Shown here: piece after piece, positions 1-8,202 of the stretch
Layout of the letters: each line of letters starts with the position of its first letter
How positions within the stretch are numbered: position 1 is the first letter of the stretch
Assembly (NCBI GenBank): GCA_009937425.1
Contig: JAACFO010000005.1
Span: forward strand, 1 to 64,000
Source of the DNA: Gammaproteobacteria bacterium
GTDB taxonomy: Bacteria; Pseudomonadota; Gammaproteobacteria; HK1
Reading direction: 5' to 3'
Length of the DNA: 64,000 bases
Program-made: the position numbers and the translations under genes
The notes under the pieces: generated by a model
The model's database searches: none
Told to the model about the DNA's origin: nothing
What the model saw: only the letters and a program-made list of their open reading frames with translations

Positions 1-93
1 CGTGAGAAATCGATGAAGGCATTTCGCAGATTCGAACGCAGCGAGGAGCTGCATTCAAGAATTTTGACGATGCGCATGCAGAGAGACCCCAAT

Positions 94-122
94 AGAAATC
101 GGTATGCTGTCCCGTAATTCGC
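94..122 (+). repeat. Degenerate RAYT/REP-type repeat, copy 1
   Basis: The stretch AGAAATCGGTATGCTGTCCC followed by GTAATTC closely matches the repeat at 15207-15245 (AGAAATAAGTATACTGTCCC then CGTAATTCC). The shared skeleton AATAAGT..ATACTGTCCC.GTAATT is also seen, more loosely, around the transposase gene near 46-47 kb. The first 140 bases hold nothing else that can be supported. Confidence 0.55.
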
Positions 123-140
123 GCAAATCCGCTGGCCCGA

Positions 141-467
141 TTAACCCACCTTGGAATACGACGTCGGCGTCAGGATGTAATTGGTAATGTGGCCGACGAT
201 GGGTCCGTCCTTCTCCGTTTCGGCGCGGGCTTTCTGCCACTCCGGGTCGGCCTGGAAGGCGTTCCACTTCCTGTCGCGGTCGGCCAGGTCTTCCCATTCC
301 AGCAGATAGTAGAGATCGTGGTTGCTCTCCCCGATCAAGACCGTCCAGAAGCCCGCCTGCCGGATACCGTGCTTCTCCCACATCTTGAGGGTGATGGTCT
401 CGAAGCGATTGTTGAGTGCGGGCAACCGGCCCGGTACACAGTGGTAAATTCGCAATTCGTGGATCAT
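141..467 (-). CDS. NIPSNAP family protein
   Basis: This 108-residue protein has the layout of a stand-alone NIPSNAP domain, a dimeric ferredoxin-like alpha/beta-barrel fold of about 100 residues. It opens with the family-like MIHELRIYHCVPGRLPAL, has YYLLEWEDLADRDRKW in the middle and ends on a beta strand with ILTPTSYSKVG. NIPSNAP proteins in bacteria often sit beside catabolic oxidoreductases, but their chemistry is mostly undefined. The ATG is preceded by a clear AGGAG at good distance. It lies 29 bases downstream of the SDR gene on the same strand, so the two are probably one transcript. Family call is secure; the substrate is unknown. Confidence 0.85.
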   Translation of the reverse strand: MIHELRIYHCVPGRLPALNNRFETITLKMWEKHGIRQAGFWTVLIGESNHDLYYLLEWEDLADRDRKWNAFQADPEWQKARAETEKDGPIVGHITNYILTPTSYSKVG

Positions 468-496
468 TTCGACTCCTTAGAAGAATTTCAGTGCAT

Positions 497-1249
497 TCAG
501 GCGCCGGCGAAAAGCATGCCGCCGTTGACGTGAATGGTCTGTCCGGTCACGTAGCGCCCGGCGGGCAGGCACAGATGGCAGACCATGGCGGCGATTTCCT
601 CGGGTTGCGCCTTCCTGGCCATGGCGCGCTCGCTGGACACCGAGGATGATTGCCCGGCCGATTTGCCGCGGGTGGTGTCCACATGGCCGGGGGCAACCAC
701 GTTGACATTGATGCCGTGCTCCCCGAGCTCATTGGCGAGTACCCGCGCGAGACCCACGACGCCCATCTTCGCCGCGCATACGTGGGAGCGGCCGCGGGTG
801 CCCAGGTGCGACGGGCTGCCACCGAGACAGACCATGCTGCCGCCCCCGGCGGCAACAATGTGTGGCGCCGCGGCGCTGGTCATGAGGAACACGCTGTCCA
901 GATCCACCGCGAGCACTTCGCGCCACTCGGCGAAGGTGGTTTCCAGAAACGGTTTTTGGCGCCGGATGGCGGCGTTACATACCAGGATATCGAGACGCCC
1001 GTACTCGGACATCGCCGCGTCCACGAGACCCCGGCAGGCCTGTTCATGGGCGAGATCGGCAAGATGCACAATGGCGTTTCCGCCCTTATCGACGATCTCC
1101 CCGCGTACCGACTCCGCCGCCGCTTGGTCCTGCTGGCCGTGAATTACGACGGATGCGCCACGCGCGGAGAGCGCGTGGGCGATGGCGCGCCCGATGTTGC
1201 GGGCCGAACCAGTGACGATGGCGACCTTGCCCGCGAGTGTGTCGGTCAT
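497..1249 (-). CDS. SDR family oxidoreductase lacking the usual catalytic tyrosine
   Basis: A 250-residue short-chain dehydrogenase/reductase. The NAD(P)-binding motif TGSARNIG is at residues 14-20, the NAG-like motif reads CNAAI at 91-95 and the C-terminal VTGQTIHVNGG is typical. The catalytic serine is probably S145 (LGGSPS). In the YxxxK motif, Lys161 is present (VCAAK) but the tyrosine position is Val157, so classical carbonyl chemistry may be altered. A subgroup of SDRs with HVSAAK-like motifs exists, so this may be a family trait and not damage. It precedes the NIPSNAP gene, probably co-transcribed. The substrate cannot be named. Confidence 0.88.
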   Translation of the reverse strand: MTDTLAGKVAIVTGSARNIGRAIAHALSARGASVVIHGQQDQAAAESVRGEIVDKGGNAIVHLADLAHEQACRGLVDAAMSEYGRLDILVCNAAIRRQKPFLETTFAEWREVLAVDLDSVFLMTSAAAPHIVAAGGGSMVCLGGSPSHLGTRGRSHVCAAKMGVVGLARVLANELGEHGINVNVVAPGHVDTTRGKSAGQSSSVSSERAMARKAQPEEIAAMVCHLCLPAGRYVTGQTIHVNGGMLFAGA

Positions 1250-1271
1250 TGCCCGTGTATCCCTTTTTTCC

Positions 1272-1290
1272 GTGCGAGGGATTGTCGCAC
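1272..1290. repeat. Short inverted repeat upstream of the SDR gene
   Basis: GTGCGA and TCGCAC flank a 7-base spacer, 22 bases upstream of the SDR start codon. The flanking T-run is on the wrong side to make a terminator for the leftward genes. It could be an operator for the SDR/NIPSNAP pair or chance. Confidence 0.3.
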
Positions 1291-1348
1291 CTTTAGTCGT
1301 TCGACGCTTCCTCGGGCAATCTATTTCATCCAGCTTGGCCGCAAGGGA

Positions 1349-2629
1349 TCAGGCTCGAGCGCGCCCTCGATTGGAAGAACGGTGGCGCTGACCACTGCGG
1401 GCTTTCGGTGCAGTCTTTCTTCCGGGATTTCGTCCACCGGCACGTTGCCCGCTGGGACGCTGCCCACGTCCGGTCTCGATGGGTTCTGCCTTGATGCGGG
1501 GATCGGGCTCGTAGCCGGAAATGATTTGCTCTTCGATCCGGCATTTGAGCAAACGCTCGATGCCGCGCAACAATCCTCGCTCATCGATGCAGACCAGGGA
1601 TACGGCGTGGCCCTCCTGGCCGGCTCGGGCCGTTCGCCCGATGCGATGCACGTAATCCTCCGGAACATTGGGCAATTCGTAGTTGACCACGTGGGGCAGT
1701 CGGTCGATGTCGAGACCTCGGGCGGCGAGGTCGGTGGCGACCAGGACCCGAACCTTGCCGGCTTTGAAGTCCTTGAGCGCACTTGTTCGCGCAGCCTGCG
1801 ACTTGTTGCCGTGGATCGCCACGGCCTTCAGGCCATCGTCGGTCAGCTGGCCGGCGAGGCGGTTGGCGCCGTGCTTGGTGCGCATGAATACAAGCACTTG
1901 TTGCCAATTCTCCGCGCCGATGCGGTGAGAAAGCAGCTCGCGTTTGCGGCGTCGATCCACCGGATGGACGATCTGCGTGACGCCCTCCACCGGCGTATTT
2001 CGTGGCGCGACCTGAAGCTCCGTGGGCGAATTCAGAAAATCCGCCGCAAGGCGTCGGATGTCGTTCGAGAAGGTTGCCGAGAACAGAAGATTCTGGCGCT
2101 TCTTCGGCAATACTTGAAGAATCCTGCGTATGTCGCGGATGAAGCCCATATCGAGCATGCGGTCCGCTTCATCCAGCACGAGTATCTCGATCTCGGACAA
2201 GTCGATGGTTCTTTGTTGCATGTGGTCGAGCAAGCGACCGGGCGTGGCGACCACGATGTCGACGCCCTTGCGCAATTTCGCAATCTGGGGGTTGATGCTG
2301 ACGCCGCCGAAGATTTCAGCCACTCTGAATGGCAAGTAACGGCCGTAGTCGCGCACGCTCTCGCCAACCTGGGCAGCGAGCTCACGGGTTGGCGTGAGAA
2401 TCAGGACGCGCACGCGACGCACGCCGGGAGGCGAATCTTGCAGCCGCTGCAACAGCGGCAAAGTAAAGCCGGCAGTCTTACCGGTACCGGTTTGGGCGCC
2501 GGCAAGAATATCCCTGCCTTCAAGAATGAGTGGAATCGCCTGCTGCTGAATTGGGGTCGCTTGACGATACCCCTTGTCATCAATCGCGCGCAGCAATTCG
2601 GCCGACAGGCCGAGTTGGTTAAATAGCAT
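1349..2629 (-). CDS. rhlE: DEAD-box ATP-dependent RNA helicase, RhlE type
   Basis: This 426-residue protein carries the full DEAD-box set in order: Q motif (FNQLGL through [10 protein letters not shown]), motif I AQTGTGKT, Ia PTRELA, Ib TPGR, II DEAD, III SAT, IV-like [18 protein letters not shown] and [12 protein letters not shown]. It ends in a basic, arginine- and glycine-rich tail, as in RhlE proteins that unwind structured RNA during ribosome assembly and cold growth. An in-frame upstream extension exists to 2770. I chose the ATG at 2627-2629 because MLFNQLGL is where RhlE homologues begin. It is divergent from an RRM RNA-binding protein gene, which fits a shared role in RNA remodelling. 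Confidence 0.93.
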   Translation of the reverse strand: MLFNQLGLSAELLRAIDDKGYRQATPIQQQAIPLILEGRDILAGAQTGTGKTAGFTLPLLQRLQDSPPGVRRVRVLILTPTRELAAQVGESVRDYGRYLPFRVAEIFGGVSINPQIAKLRKGVDIVVATPGRLLDHMQQRTIDLSEIEILVLDEADRMLDMGFIRDIRRILQVLPKKRQNLLFSATFSNDIRRLAADFLNSPTELQVAPRNTPVEGVTQIVHPVDRRRKRELLSHRIGAENWQQVLVFMRTKHGANRLAGQLTDDGLKAVAIHGNKSQAARTSALKDFKAGKVRVLVATDLAARGLDIDRLPHVVNYELPNVPEDYVHRIGRTARAGQEGHAVSLVCIDERGLLRGIERLLKCRIEEQIISGYEPDPRIKAEPIETGRGQRPSGQRAGGRNPGRKTAPKARSGQRHRSSNRGRARA

Positions 2630-2931
2630 TATTTCAAGTACTCCAGGAACGCCTGACCCGATGGCGGCATCCGCCGCATCTGGTTCGGTCCAGGCTGGAA
2701 AGGTGTGGGTAGCTCCGTTACCCGCGAAATTGCCGGGCTGGAGCGAATGGCGCAGACCGAAGTGCGCCAAGGCGGGGCGGACTATAACAGACGTCTATCT
2801 AAATGGAAGCACTAATTTCTGGGATTGAGCGTCCAAACTGGATGGCCCAGAGACGCCCGGATGGTGCCCCGGGGTTCGAAAACGCCGGAATATGGCCCCA
2901 ACCATGGATCCATCGATGCTTGTCTGCGGGG

Positions 2932-2959
2932 TTTTCAGCCCCCGGAAAAGATGTATACT
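2932..2959 (+). promoter_or_regulatory. Candidate sigma70 promoter for the RRM gene
   Basis: TTTTCA (2932-2937) and TATACT (2954-2959) are spaced by 16 bases. The -10 is near consensus and the -35 is weak. Transcription from about 2966 would give a leader of roughly 80 bases before the ATG at 3047. Confidence 0.45.
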
Positions 2960-3002
2960 TTCCGCCCCTTTCATATCGCTTCTATTGAGTCTGCTGGCAT
3001 TG

Positions 3003-3044
3003 TGCCTCCATCCTCTTGAGCGGTTATCGAACCTTTTGGAGGTA
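3003..3044 (+). promoter_or_regulatory. Leader hairpin that can sequester the RRM Shine-Dalgarno
   Basis: TGCCTCCA (3003-3010) can pair over eight positions, with one G-U, to TGGAGGTA (3037-3044). The latter contains the GGAGGT ribosome binding site three bases before the start codon at 3047. The 26-base loop could make it a temperature- or protein-sensitive switch. Cold-inducible RRM genes are often controlled post-transcriptionally, but this structure is only read by eye. Confidence 0.45.
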
Positions 3045-3046
3045 TC

Positions 3047-3355
3047 ATGGGCAGGAAACTTTATGTTGGCAATTTGCCGTATTCAGTCAGCGAGCAATCT
3101 CTGCAGGATACGTTCAGCGCGTGCGGCACGGTGGAGTCGGCCAACGTGATCACGGATCGCGATACGGGTCAGAGCAAAGGCTTCGGTTTCGTCGAAATGT
3201 CGAGCGACAGCGAAGCACAGAAGGCCATCCAGGAACTCAATGGTTCCAGCATTGATGGACGCGAAATCAAGGTCAATGAAGCAAAGCCGAAGGCGCCTCG
3301 GGACAACCGTGGCGGTGGCGGTGGCTACGGCGGCGGCCGCGGCAATCGCTGGTAG
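3047..3355 (+). CDS. Single-RRM RNA-binding protein with glycine-rich tail
   Basis: The 102-residue protein is one RNA recognition motif followed by a short Gly/Arg-rich tail (GGGGGYGGGRGNRW). RNP2 is LYVGNLPY (residues 4-11) and RNP1 is KGFGFVEM (around 45-52). Such small bacterial RRM proteins resemble cyanobacterial Rbp and plant glycine-rich proteins. They bind single-stranded RNA and are often cold-induced. A strong GGAGGT precedes the ATG. A leader hairpin and a rho-independent terminator bracket the gene, so it is probably monocistronic. Its place opposite the rhlE helicase gene suggests a shared low-temperature or RNA-folding role, which is inference. Confidence 0.92.
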   Translation: MGRKLYVGNLPYSVSEQSLQDTFSACGTVESANVITDRDTGQSKGFGFVEMSSDSEAQKAIQELNGSSIDGREIKVNEAKPKAPRDNRGGGGGYGGGRGNRW

Positions 3356-3425
3356 CGACCTTTTTGCCGGCATGGGCCGGCTGAGTCGCGGACCGGCGTA
3401 AAGCCGAATCCCGAAAAAGGACTTG

Positions 3426-3452
3426 AAACCCGGCCCCGCGCCGGGTTTTTCT
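3426..3452 (+). terminator. Rho-independent terminator after the RRM gene
   Basis: AACCCGG (3427-3433) pairs with CCGGGTT (3441-3447) around a 7-base GC-rich loop. The T-run starts at 3446 and is followed by CTT. It lies about 70 bases past the RRM stop codon and before the YaiI-type gene. Confidence 0.88.
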
Positions 3453-3473
3453 TGATGGGTGAATAACCGTTAA

Positions 3474-3929
3474 ATGAAAATCTGGGTAGACGCCGACGCA
3501 TGCCCCGTGGTGATCAAGGAGATATTGTTCAAAGCCGCGGAGCGCACCGGAATACCGCTGACGCTGGTGGCCAATCAACCTGTGCGCATACCCCGATCAC
3601 GCTTCATTGACACGCTTCAAGTGAAGGCCGGGTTTGATGTCGCCGACAACGAGATAGTCAAGCGGCTTGGCGTTGGTGATCTCGTAATCACAAGCGACAT
3701 CCCTTTGGCGGCGGAAGTGATAGAAAAGGGAGCTCATGCGCTCAACCCCCGCGGGGAGCTGTATTCAGCGGACAGTATTCGATCCCGTCTGAATATGAGG
3801 GATTTTCTGGATACGATGCGAGCCAGTGGAATCAATACAGGCGGGCCTCCTGCATTGAGCCAGAGTGATCGCCAATCCTTTGCGAATCATCTCGATAAGC
3901 TATTAGCCGCGTACGCGAGAGATGCCTGA
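3474..3929 (+). CDS. YaiI/YqxD family (DUF188) protein
   Basis: This 151-residue protein is full length for the UPF0178/YaiI family. It starts with the hallmark [16 protein letters not shown], has VITSDIPLA in the middle and NPRGELY before the helical C-terminus. The family has a PIN-like fold with conserved aspartates (here in VDADACP and TSD), and a nuclease role has been suggested but is not established. It starts 21 bases past the RRM terminator, so it needs its own promoter or read-through. Its 3' end faces the enoyl-CoA hydratase gene. The family is certain; the function is unknown. Confidence 0.92.
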   Translation: MKIWVDADACPVVIKEILFKAAERTGIPLTLVANQPVRIPRSRFIDTLQVKAGFDVADNEIVKRLGVGDLVITSDIPLAAEVIEKGAHALNPRGELYSADSIRSRLNMRDFLDTMRASGINTGGPPALSQSDRQSFANHLDKLLAAYARDA

Positions 3930-3943
3930 GGTCGGAAGCGAAT

Positions 3944-4732
3944 TCAGTGTCCCTTGAATTGCGGCTCACGCTTTTCCATGAATGCCCGGCGGCCCTCTGA
4001 GTAATCCTCGCTGGCGAAACAACGATCCACCGCGACCTGGCAATCATCCAAATCGCGCTCGGCAGGGTTCTTCACGAGCTCCACGAATATCTTCTTCATG
4101 GCAGCAATGGTCAGCGGTGCATTGGCGGCGATTTTCGCCGCGTACTCATCCACGTAAGCATCGAGCTCGGCGTCAGGCAGGACGCCGTGCACCAGCCCCA
4201 TGGCCTGCGCTTCCCTTGCGTCGTAACGCCGGGCGCTCAGGCAGATGTCCTTCGCGACCGGGATCCCGACGACGTCCGTGAGACGCTTGATACTCGAAAG
4301 CGAGTAGCCAAGCCCCAGTCTTGCAGCCGGTAAGCCGAATCGAGAGCCCTCGGTGCAGAAGCGGATATCGCAGCAGGCGGCGAGACCGAGACCGCCCCCG
4401 ATGCAGTAACCCCGGATCATGGCGATGGTGGGCTTCGGCGAATCGTAGAGATTCGAGTAGGCGCGTGCGGTGGCCGCGCTGTATTGTTTAACGGCATCGG
4501 CGCTGGCCCGCTCGTCTTCGAACTTCGAGATGTCGGCGCCCGAGACGAACGCCTTACCACCCGCGCCGGACAGCACTATGACACGAATTTCCGGGTCGCT
4601 GTTGAAATCCGACAGGATCGTTTCCGCCGCCTCCCACATCTCCCTGGAAACGGCATTGTGCCGATCGGGATTGTTGAAAATCATGTGTGCGACGGCGCCA
4701 TCTTTACGCGCCAGCATTTTGTCACTGCTCAT
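3944..4732 (-). CDS. Enoyl-CoA hydratase/isomerase family protein
   Basis: The 262-residue protein is a crotonase-fold enzyme. It shows the oxyanion-hole segment SGAGGKAFVSGADISKF and the second one in IRGYCIGGGLGLAACCDIRF, and ends in the family helix FMEKREPQFKG. The crotonase family hydrates enoyl-CoAs or rearranges acyl-CoA substrates. The precise substrate cannot be read from sequence. The catalytic-glutamate positions of true hydratases are not clearly both present, so isomerase or hydrolase activity is possible. I chose ATG 4730-4732 (MSSDKMLARK); a start at 4780 would overlap the RidA gene. The RidA gene lies 23 bases upstream and the two are probably one operon. Confidence 0.87.
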   Translation of the reverse strand: MSSDKMLARKDGAVAHMIFNNPDRHNAVSREMWEAAETILSDFNSDPEIRVIVLSGAGGKAFVSGADISKFEDERASADAVKQYSAATARAYSNLYDSPKPTIAMIRGYCIGGGLGLAACCDIRFCTEGSRFGLPAARLGLGYSLSSIKRLTDVVGIPVAKDICLSARRYDAREAQAMGLVHGVLPDAELDAYVDEYAAKIAANAPLTIAAMKKIFVELVKNPAERDLDDCQVAVDRCFASEDYSEGRRAFMEKREPQFKGH

Positions 4733-4755
4733 TGACTGAATCGTTCCATTTGTAA

Positions 4756-5202
4756 TTAGCTGGCCACTTCGACGATGCACTCGATCTCGACGGTGATTTG
4801 ATTTGGAAGCGATCCCATTCCCACCGCGGAACGCGCATGGCGACCGCGCTCGCCCAGCACTTCGACGAACAAGTCCGAGCAGCCGTTGATAACCTTCGGC
4901 TGCTCGCCGAATTCGGGCTCCCCATTGACCATTCCCAGCACCTTCACCACGCGTACGACACTATCGAGTGAGCCCAACTCGTGGCGCATGACCGCGAGAA
5001 GAATCAACCCGACCTCCCGGGCGTCGCTGTATGCCTGCTCAACGCTCACCGCTCCCCCGACCTTGCCTTTCGAGTTGCGGGGACCTTTTCCGGAGAGAAA
5101 CAGCAGATTACCCGTGCGTACAGCTTGCACATAATTGCCAGCGGGTTCAGGGATCCCGGGCAGCTCGATGCCAAGCGCTTGCAGGTTTTTCTCAGTATTC
5201 AT
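4756..5202 (-). CDS. RidA (YjgF/UK114) family protein
   Basis: This 148-residue protein belongs to the RidA superfamily, longer than the classic 125-130 residues. It has the N-terminal GIELPGIPEPAGNYVQAVRTG, the LLFLSGKGPRN segment and the C-terminal ARSAVGMGSLPNQITVEIE, where the arginine corresponds to the imine-binding Arg of RidA. RidA proteins hydrolyse reactive enamine/imine intermediates from PLP or amine-oxidase reactions. The longer form with the GKGPR motif often accompanies catabolic operons instead of acting as the housekeeping RidA. It precedes the enoyl-CoA hydratase gene on the same strand. Confidence 0.9.
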   Translation of the reverse strand: MNTEKNLQALGIELPGIPEPAGNYVQAVRTGNLLFLSGKGPRNSKGKVGGAVSVEQAYSDAREVGLILLAVMRHELGSLDSVVRVVKVLGMVNGEPEFGEQPKVINGCSDLFVEVLGERGRHARSAVGMGSLPNQITVEIECIVEVAS

Positions 5203-5296
5203 TATCTCCCCCTATGATCGCCGAGGATCACAGAATAACCGTTCCAGGAAATTCATGAACCAGTCGTGTTGCACCGCATTCTGCGGGCACGGGGAA

Positions 5297-6022
5297 CTAT
5301 TTGAAATAGTGGCGCAGACCGATCTGCACCGCAGTGTTTCCCACGTTCTCCGCCCCCATGAGGCCGAAGACACCGGAACGATGGTGCAGGCGGTAAACGA
5401 GTTGCCAATCCGGGCGCTTGGGAAGTGCGAATGTGGCTTCGACCGCAATGTAATGCAGAAGCCGCTTGTAGTTGCCATCCGGCTTATTCGGGTGTATCTC
5501 GATGCTCGGAATGTCGCTAGCGTACGACAGGCCGCCTCCCAGTCCGAAAGTCGTGCGGATGGTCTTACTCCAGGGAAAGTTGCTCCAGCGGGCCATTATG
5601 AACGCACTGATCTCATAAATATCTCCGGCCGGGTCGTCCTGATAGGTGACGTTCGTGGCCACGTCGATGCTGCTGAGCACCGGGTCCAGAAACTGCACCA
5701 TTGGGTTGCTCTCCTTGAGCGTGTAGCCGACCTCGCCTGTAAGCAGCTTCGCCTCTTCCCAGTCAAAACTGAAGACAAAAACGTCGACCAGGGCTGCATC
5801 GGTCATCTGCCCGTACAGCAGACTCGCATTCCAGGATCCGCCGACGTTGTCGGCCGGGCGAAGCGGGGCTTTCAAGTCGCTGCTCCAGGAGGCGCTGGCC
5901 TCGGCGCTGGAATCGGTGTCGGTGTCGCTGCCGGTGGATTGGGCCTTGGATGCGATGCTCACGCCAAGCAAGACGGCCAGTAAGAGCGCACGCAGGCCTG
6001 CCAAGGGCGGATAAATCACCAT
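5297..6022 (-). CDS. Outer-membrane beta-barrel protein, tentatively lipid A deacylase-like
   Basis: The 241-residue protein begins with a signal peptide (hydrophobic LRALLLAVLLGVSIASKAQS) and ends in a strand closing with aromatic residues (QIGLRHYF before a final Lys), typical of outer-membrane barrels. The stretch RLHHRSGVFGLMGAE has a histidine-x-serine pattern and a downstream Glu reminiscent of the His-x-Ser...Glu triad of PagL-type lipid A 3-O-deacylases, but the spacing to the Glu is shorter than I recall for PagL. The family call is therefore tentative. It is monocistronic, leftward, and divergent from the dipeptidase-like gene. Confidence 0.6.
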   Translation of the reverse strand: MVIYPPLAGLRALLLAVLLGVSIASKAQSTGSDTDTDSSAEASASWSSDLKAPLRPADNVGGSWNASLLYGQMTDAALVDVFVFSFDWEEAKLLTGEVGYTLKESNPMVQFLDPVLSSIDVATNVTYQDDPAGDIYEISAFIMARWSNFPWSKTIRTTFGLGGGLSYASDIPSIEIHPNKPDGNYKRLLHYIAVEATFALPKRPDWQLVYRLHHRSGVFGLMGAENVGNTAVQIGLRHYFK

Positions 6023-6239
6023 CGGTACCTTGCCTTCTAGAAAGAGTGGTGGGTCAACGGACTATGTGGTCGCGGTCGCTGGAGTCCAAGTAGGACATGT
6101 AGAATCTAGACCCTGGCAGCAAAGCGCGCCACTCTATGTTGCAACGGGGGTATGCTGCAACCCTGGCCGGTCGACGTGGGAGGACCCTGGGGGGCTTCTC
6201 GCCGATGCTTCACGATCTCACACACAGAGGGCCAACGAG

Positions 6240-7238
6240 ATGAGCGACCAGGCACCCATTCGTATCGACGCCCTGCAATATGGCAACTGGTCTGGAAAGA
6301 TTTTCCAGCAGATGCGCGAAGGCGGCGTGGATGCCGTTCACGTAACCATTTGCTACCACGGCAATTTTCGCGACACGGTCACCAATATCGAAGATTGGAA
6401 TCGTCTTTTTGAACGCCACGCAGACTTGATCGTGCACGGACGGTGGGCCGACGACGTCCACGAGGCGCGTCGAAGCGACCGCACCGCCATATTTTTCGGA
6501 TTTCAGAATTGCTCGCCCATTGAGGAAGACATCGGTCTGGTGGAGATTTGCCACGCACTCGGCGTGCGATTCATGCAGCTCTCTTATAACAACCAGTCGT
6601 TGCTGGCCACCGGCTGTTATGAGTCCGAGGATCCAGGCATTACCCGCATGGGACGCGCCGTAGTCAAAGAGATGAACCGGGTTGGGCTGGTCGTCGACAT
6701 GTCGCACTCGGCGGAACGCTCGACCTTGGACGCTATCGAAGTTTCCGAGCGCCCGATAGCGATCACCCACGCCAACCCGAGCACCTGGCACCCGGCGCGC
6801 CGCAACAAATCCGACCGGCTGCTGACGGCGCTGGCCGAATCCGGCGGGATGCTCGGGTTGTCACTGTATCCACACCACCTTCTCGGTGGTTCGGACTGCA
6901 CCTTGAGCAGTTTCTGTACCATGGTGGCGCGGCTGGTCGACAAAATTGGCATAAGCCACGTGGGGATCGGATCGGATCTCTGCCAGGACCAGCCCGACTC
7001 CGTGGTCGAGTGGATGCGCAGCGGGCGCTGGACGAAGCAGGTGGATTTCGGCGAGGGATCACAAGACAACGCCGGCTTCCCATCGCAACCGCAATGGTTT
7101 CGTGACAACCGCGACTTTCCAAATCTGGACCAGGGACTGGCGTCAGCGGGATTTTCGCAGCAGGAGGTGGCTATGATTGCCGGCCAGAACTGGCTCGATT
7201 TTTTCGAGCGTTCCTTCGGACCCAGGTCCTCTGGCTAG
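6240..7238 (+). CDS. Membrane-dipeptidase-like (peptidase M19) protein with altered zinc site
   Basis: The 332-residue protein is an M19 TIM-barrel protein. The two conserved histidine regions are DMSHS (H156) and ITHAN (H177), the arginine motif is RRNKSD (187-191) and the late aspartate is in GIGSD. The N-terminal HxD pair of renal-type dipeptidases is replaced (IDALQYGNW, residues 9-17) and the bridging glutamate is Gln89 (FGFQN). The same GFQN pattern occurs, as I recall, in M19 proteins beside dimethylglycine/sarcosine genes in Pseudomonas, so this is probably a distinct subfamily with another substrate. The start at 6240 has AGAGG upstream; the open frame extends to 6030 without support. 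It converges with the LysR gene, overlapping by 4 bases. Confidence 0.82.
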   Translation: MSDQAPIRIDALQYGNWSGKIFQQMREGGVDAVHVTICYHGNFRDTVTNIEDWNRLFERHADLIVHGRWADDVHEARRSDRTAIFFGFQNCSPIEEDIGLVEICHALGVRFMQLSYNNQSLLATGCYESEDPGITRMGRAVVKEMNRVGLVVDMSHSAERSTLDAIEVSERPIAITHANPSTWHPARRNKSDRLLTALAESGGMLGLSLYPHHLLGGSDCTLSSFCTMVARLVDKIGISHVGIGSDLCQDQPDSVVEWMRSGRWTKQVDFGEGSQDNAGFPSQPQWFRDNRDFPNLDQGLASAGFSQQEVAMIAGQNWLDFFERSFGPRSSG

Positions 7239-8098
7239 GTCGTACTCTCCAGTAGCTCATCTTCGATTGCGTCACGCAGTGTGACGACGATCTCCGACGG
7301 ATTTGGAATCGCCGAACGCGCCACGTATACGACCCGCGGCGGCTTGGGAAGCGCAATGCCGGCTTCGACGCATCCCGGGCGCAGGTTGCGGCGATTGATA
7401 AGCGCCAGGCCGAGCCCACTGCGCACCGCATCCGCGACCCCTTCTACGCTCGGGCATACGAGCACCAGACTGAGTGACCGCCGGGTATCGTTCAGGACTT
7501 CGGCAGCCCATGTTCGGTAGAAGCATCTTTCGTGGAAGGCTATGAACGGCAGTGAGCCGTTTCCCGCTTCCTCAAAATCCTCTGACTGCACCCAGATGAC
7601 ATCATCCCACCAGAGAATCCGGTCTTCCTCGAGAAGCTCCTCCTCGAATAGCTGCATCAGCGCCAAATCGATCTCGCCGCGGCGCAACTGATTGTTCAAT
7701 ATCAAGCTATGGGCCACACGGGATACCAGCGATACGTTGGGATAAACCATCGAGAAGCGCGCGAGCACCCGTGCGATTCCCGATCCGGTGACGTCCTGGG
7801 TGACGCCCAGGCGGATGTGCCCGGAAAGTTCGTTTCGACTGAATAGCGCCACCGCCTCGTCGTGAACACCTACCAGGCGCTCGGCGTAGTTGAGGAGGTG
7901 CGCGCCATCCTCCGTAATAATGAGGCTGCCATCGGTACGCAGGAAGATCGGCCTGCCGATTCTCTCCTCCAGGCGTTTTATTTTGTGGCTGACCGCGGAC
8001 TGGGTGAGGTTCAGCTTGACCGCCGCCCGGGTGACGCTGCCGGCGGTGGCGACCGCCTTCATGGCACGCAGTGATTCGATGTCCAGCCGAATCTTCAT
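7235..8098 (-). CDS. LysR family transcriptional regulator, divergent from the dddP cluster
   Basis: This 287-residue protein is a standard LysR regulator. The winged helix-turn-helix is at the N-terminus (SVTRAAVKLNLTQSAVSHKI, about residues 21-40) and a periplasmic-binding-protein-like effector domain follows (SGHIRLGVTQD onward, RRGEIDLALMQ, GLGLALINRR). It is divergently transcribed from the dddP-headed cluster, the classic arrangement for a LysR protein controlling its neighbour. The intergenic region holds an ATAAT-N9-ATTAT inverted repeat that could be its site. The ligand is unknown; DMSP, acrylate or a cluster metabolite are candidates by position only. Confidence 0.92.
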   Translation of the reverse strand: MKIRLDIESLRAMKAVATAGSVTRAAVKLNLTQSAVSHKIKRLEERIGRPIFLRTDGSLIITEDGAHLLNYAERLVGVHDEAVALFSRNELSGHIRLGVTQDVTGSGIARVLARFSMVYPNVSLVSRVAHSLILNNQLRRGEIDLALMQLFEEELLEEDRILWWDDVIWVQSEDFEEAGNGSLPFIAFHERCFYRTWAAEVLNDTRRSLSLVLVCPSVEGVADAVRSGLGLALINRRNLRPGCVEAGIALPKPPRVVYVARSAIPNPSEIVVTLRDAIEDELLESTT

Positions 8099-8114
8099 AG
8101 TATGACAAAAGTTA

Positions 8115-8133
8115 ATAATCTTGATGAAATTAT
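8115..8133. promoter_or_regulatory. Candidate LysR operator
   Basis: ATAAT and ATTAT flank a 9-base spacer between the divergent LysR and dddP genes, in an AT-rich stretch that contrasts with the flanking GC-rich genes. Partial dyads of this size suit LysR regulators, but the exact T-N11-A form is not present. Confidence 0.35.
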
Positions 8134-8202
8134 GTCGATTTCTTCTGCCTGCAACAACCGATATCTTCAGCCCTGTTTGATGAACTCGGAGACGAAGCGA
8201 CC

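Larger units (their letters stand above)
2630..3046. other. Divergent intergenic region between rhlE and the RRM gene
   Basis: These 417 bases carry no convincing gene. They hold the upstream region of rhlE on the left, a candidate promoter for the RRM gene near 2932-2959, and an untranslated leader of about 80 bases whose distal part can pair with the RRM ribosome binding site (listed separately). Short open frames here lack codon bias and recognisable domains. Confidence 0.6.

Noticed and set aside
1-117. Open frame running into the window start on the plus strand, ending at 117
   Set aside because: Only 38 codons remain, no motif is visible, and the REP-type repeat at 94-122 overlaps its end, so no gene can be supported.
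650-2626. Long open frame on the plus strand (658 residues)
   Set aside because: It runs antisense through the SDR and rhlE genes, which have clear domains, and its translation resembles no protein.
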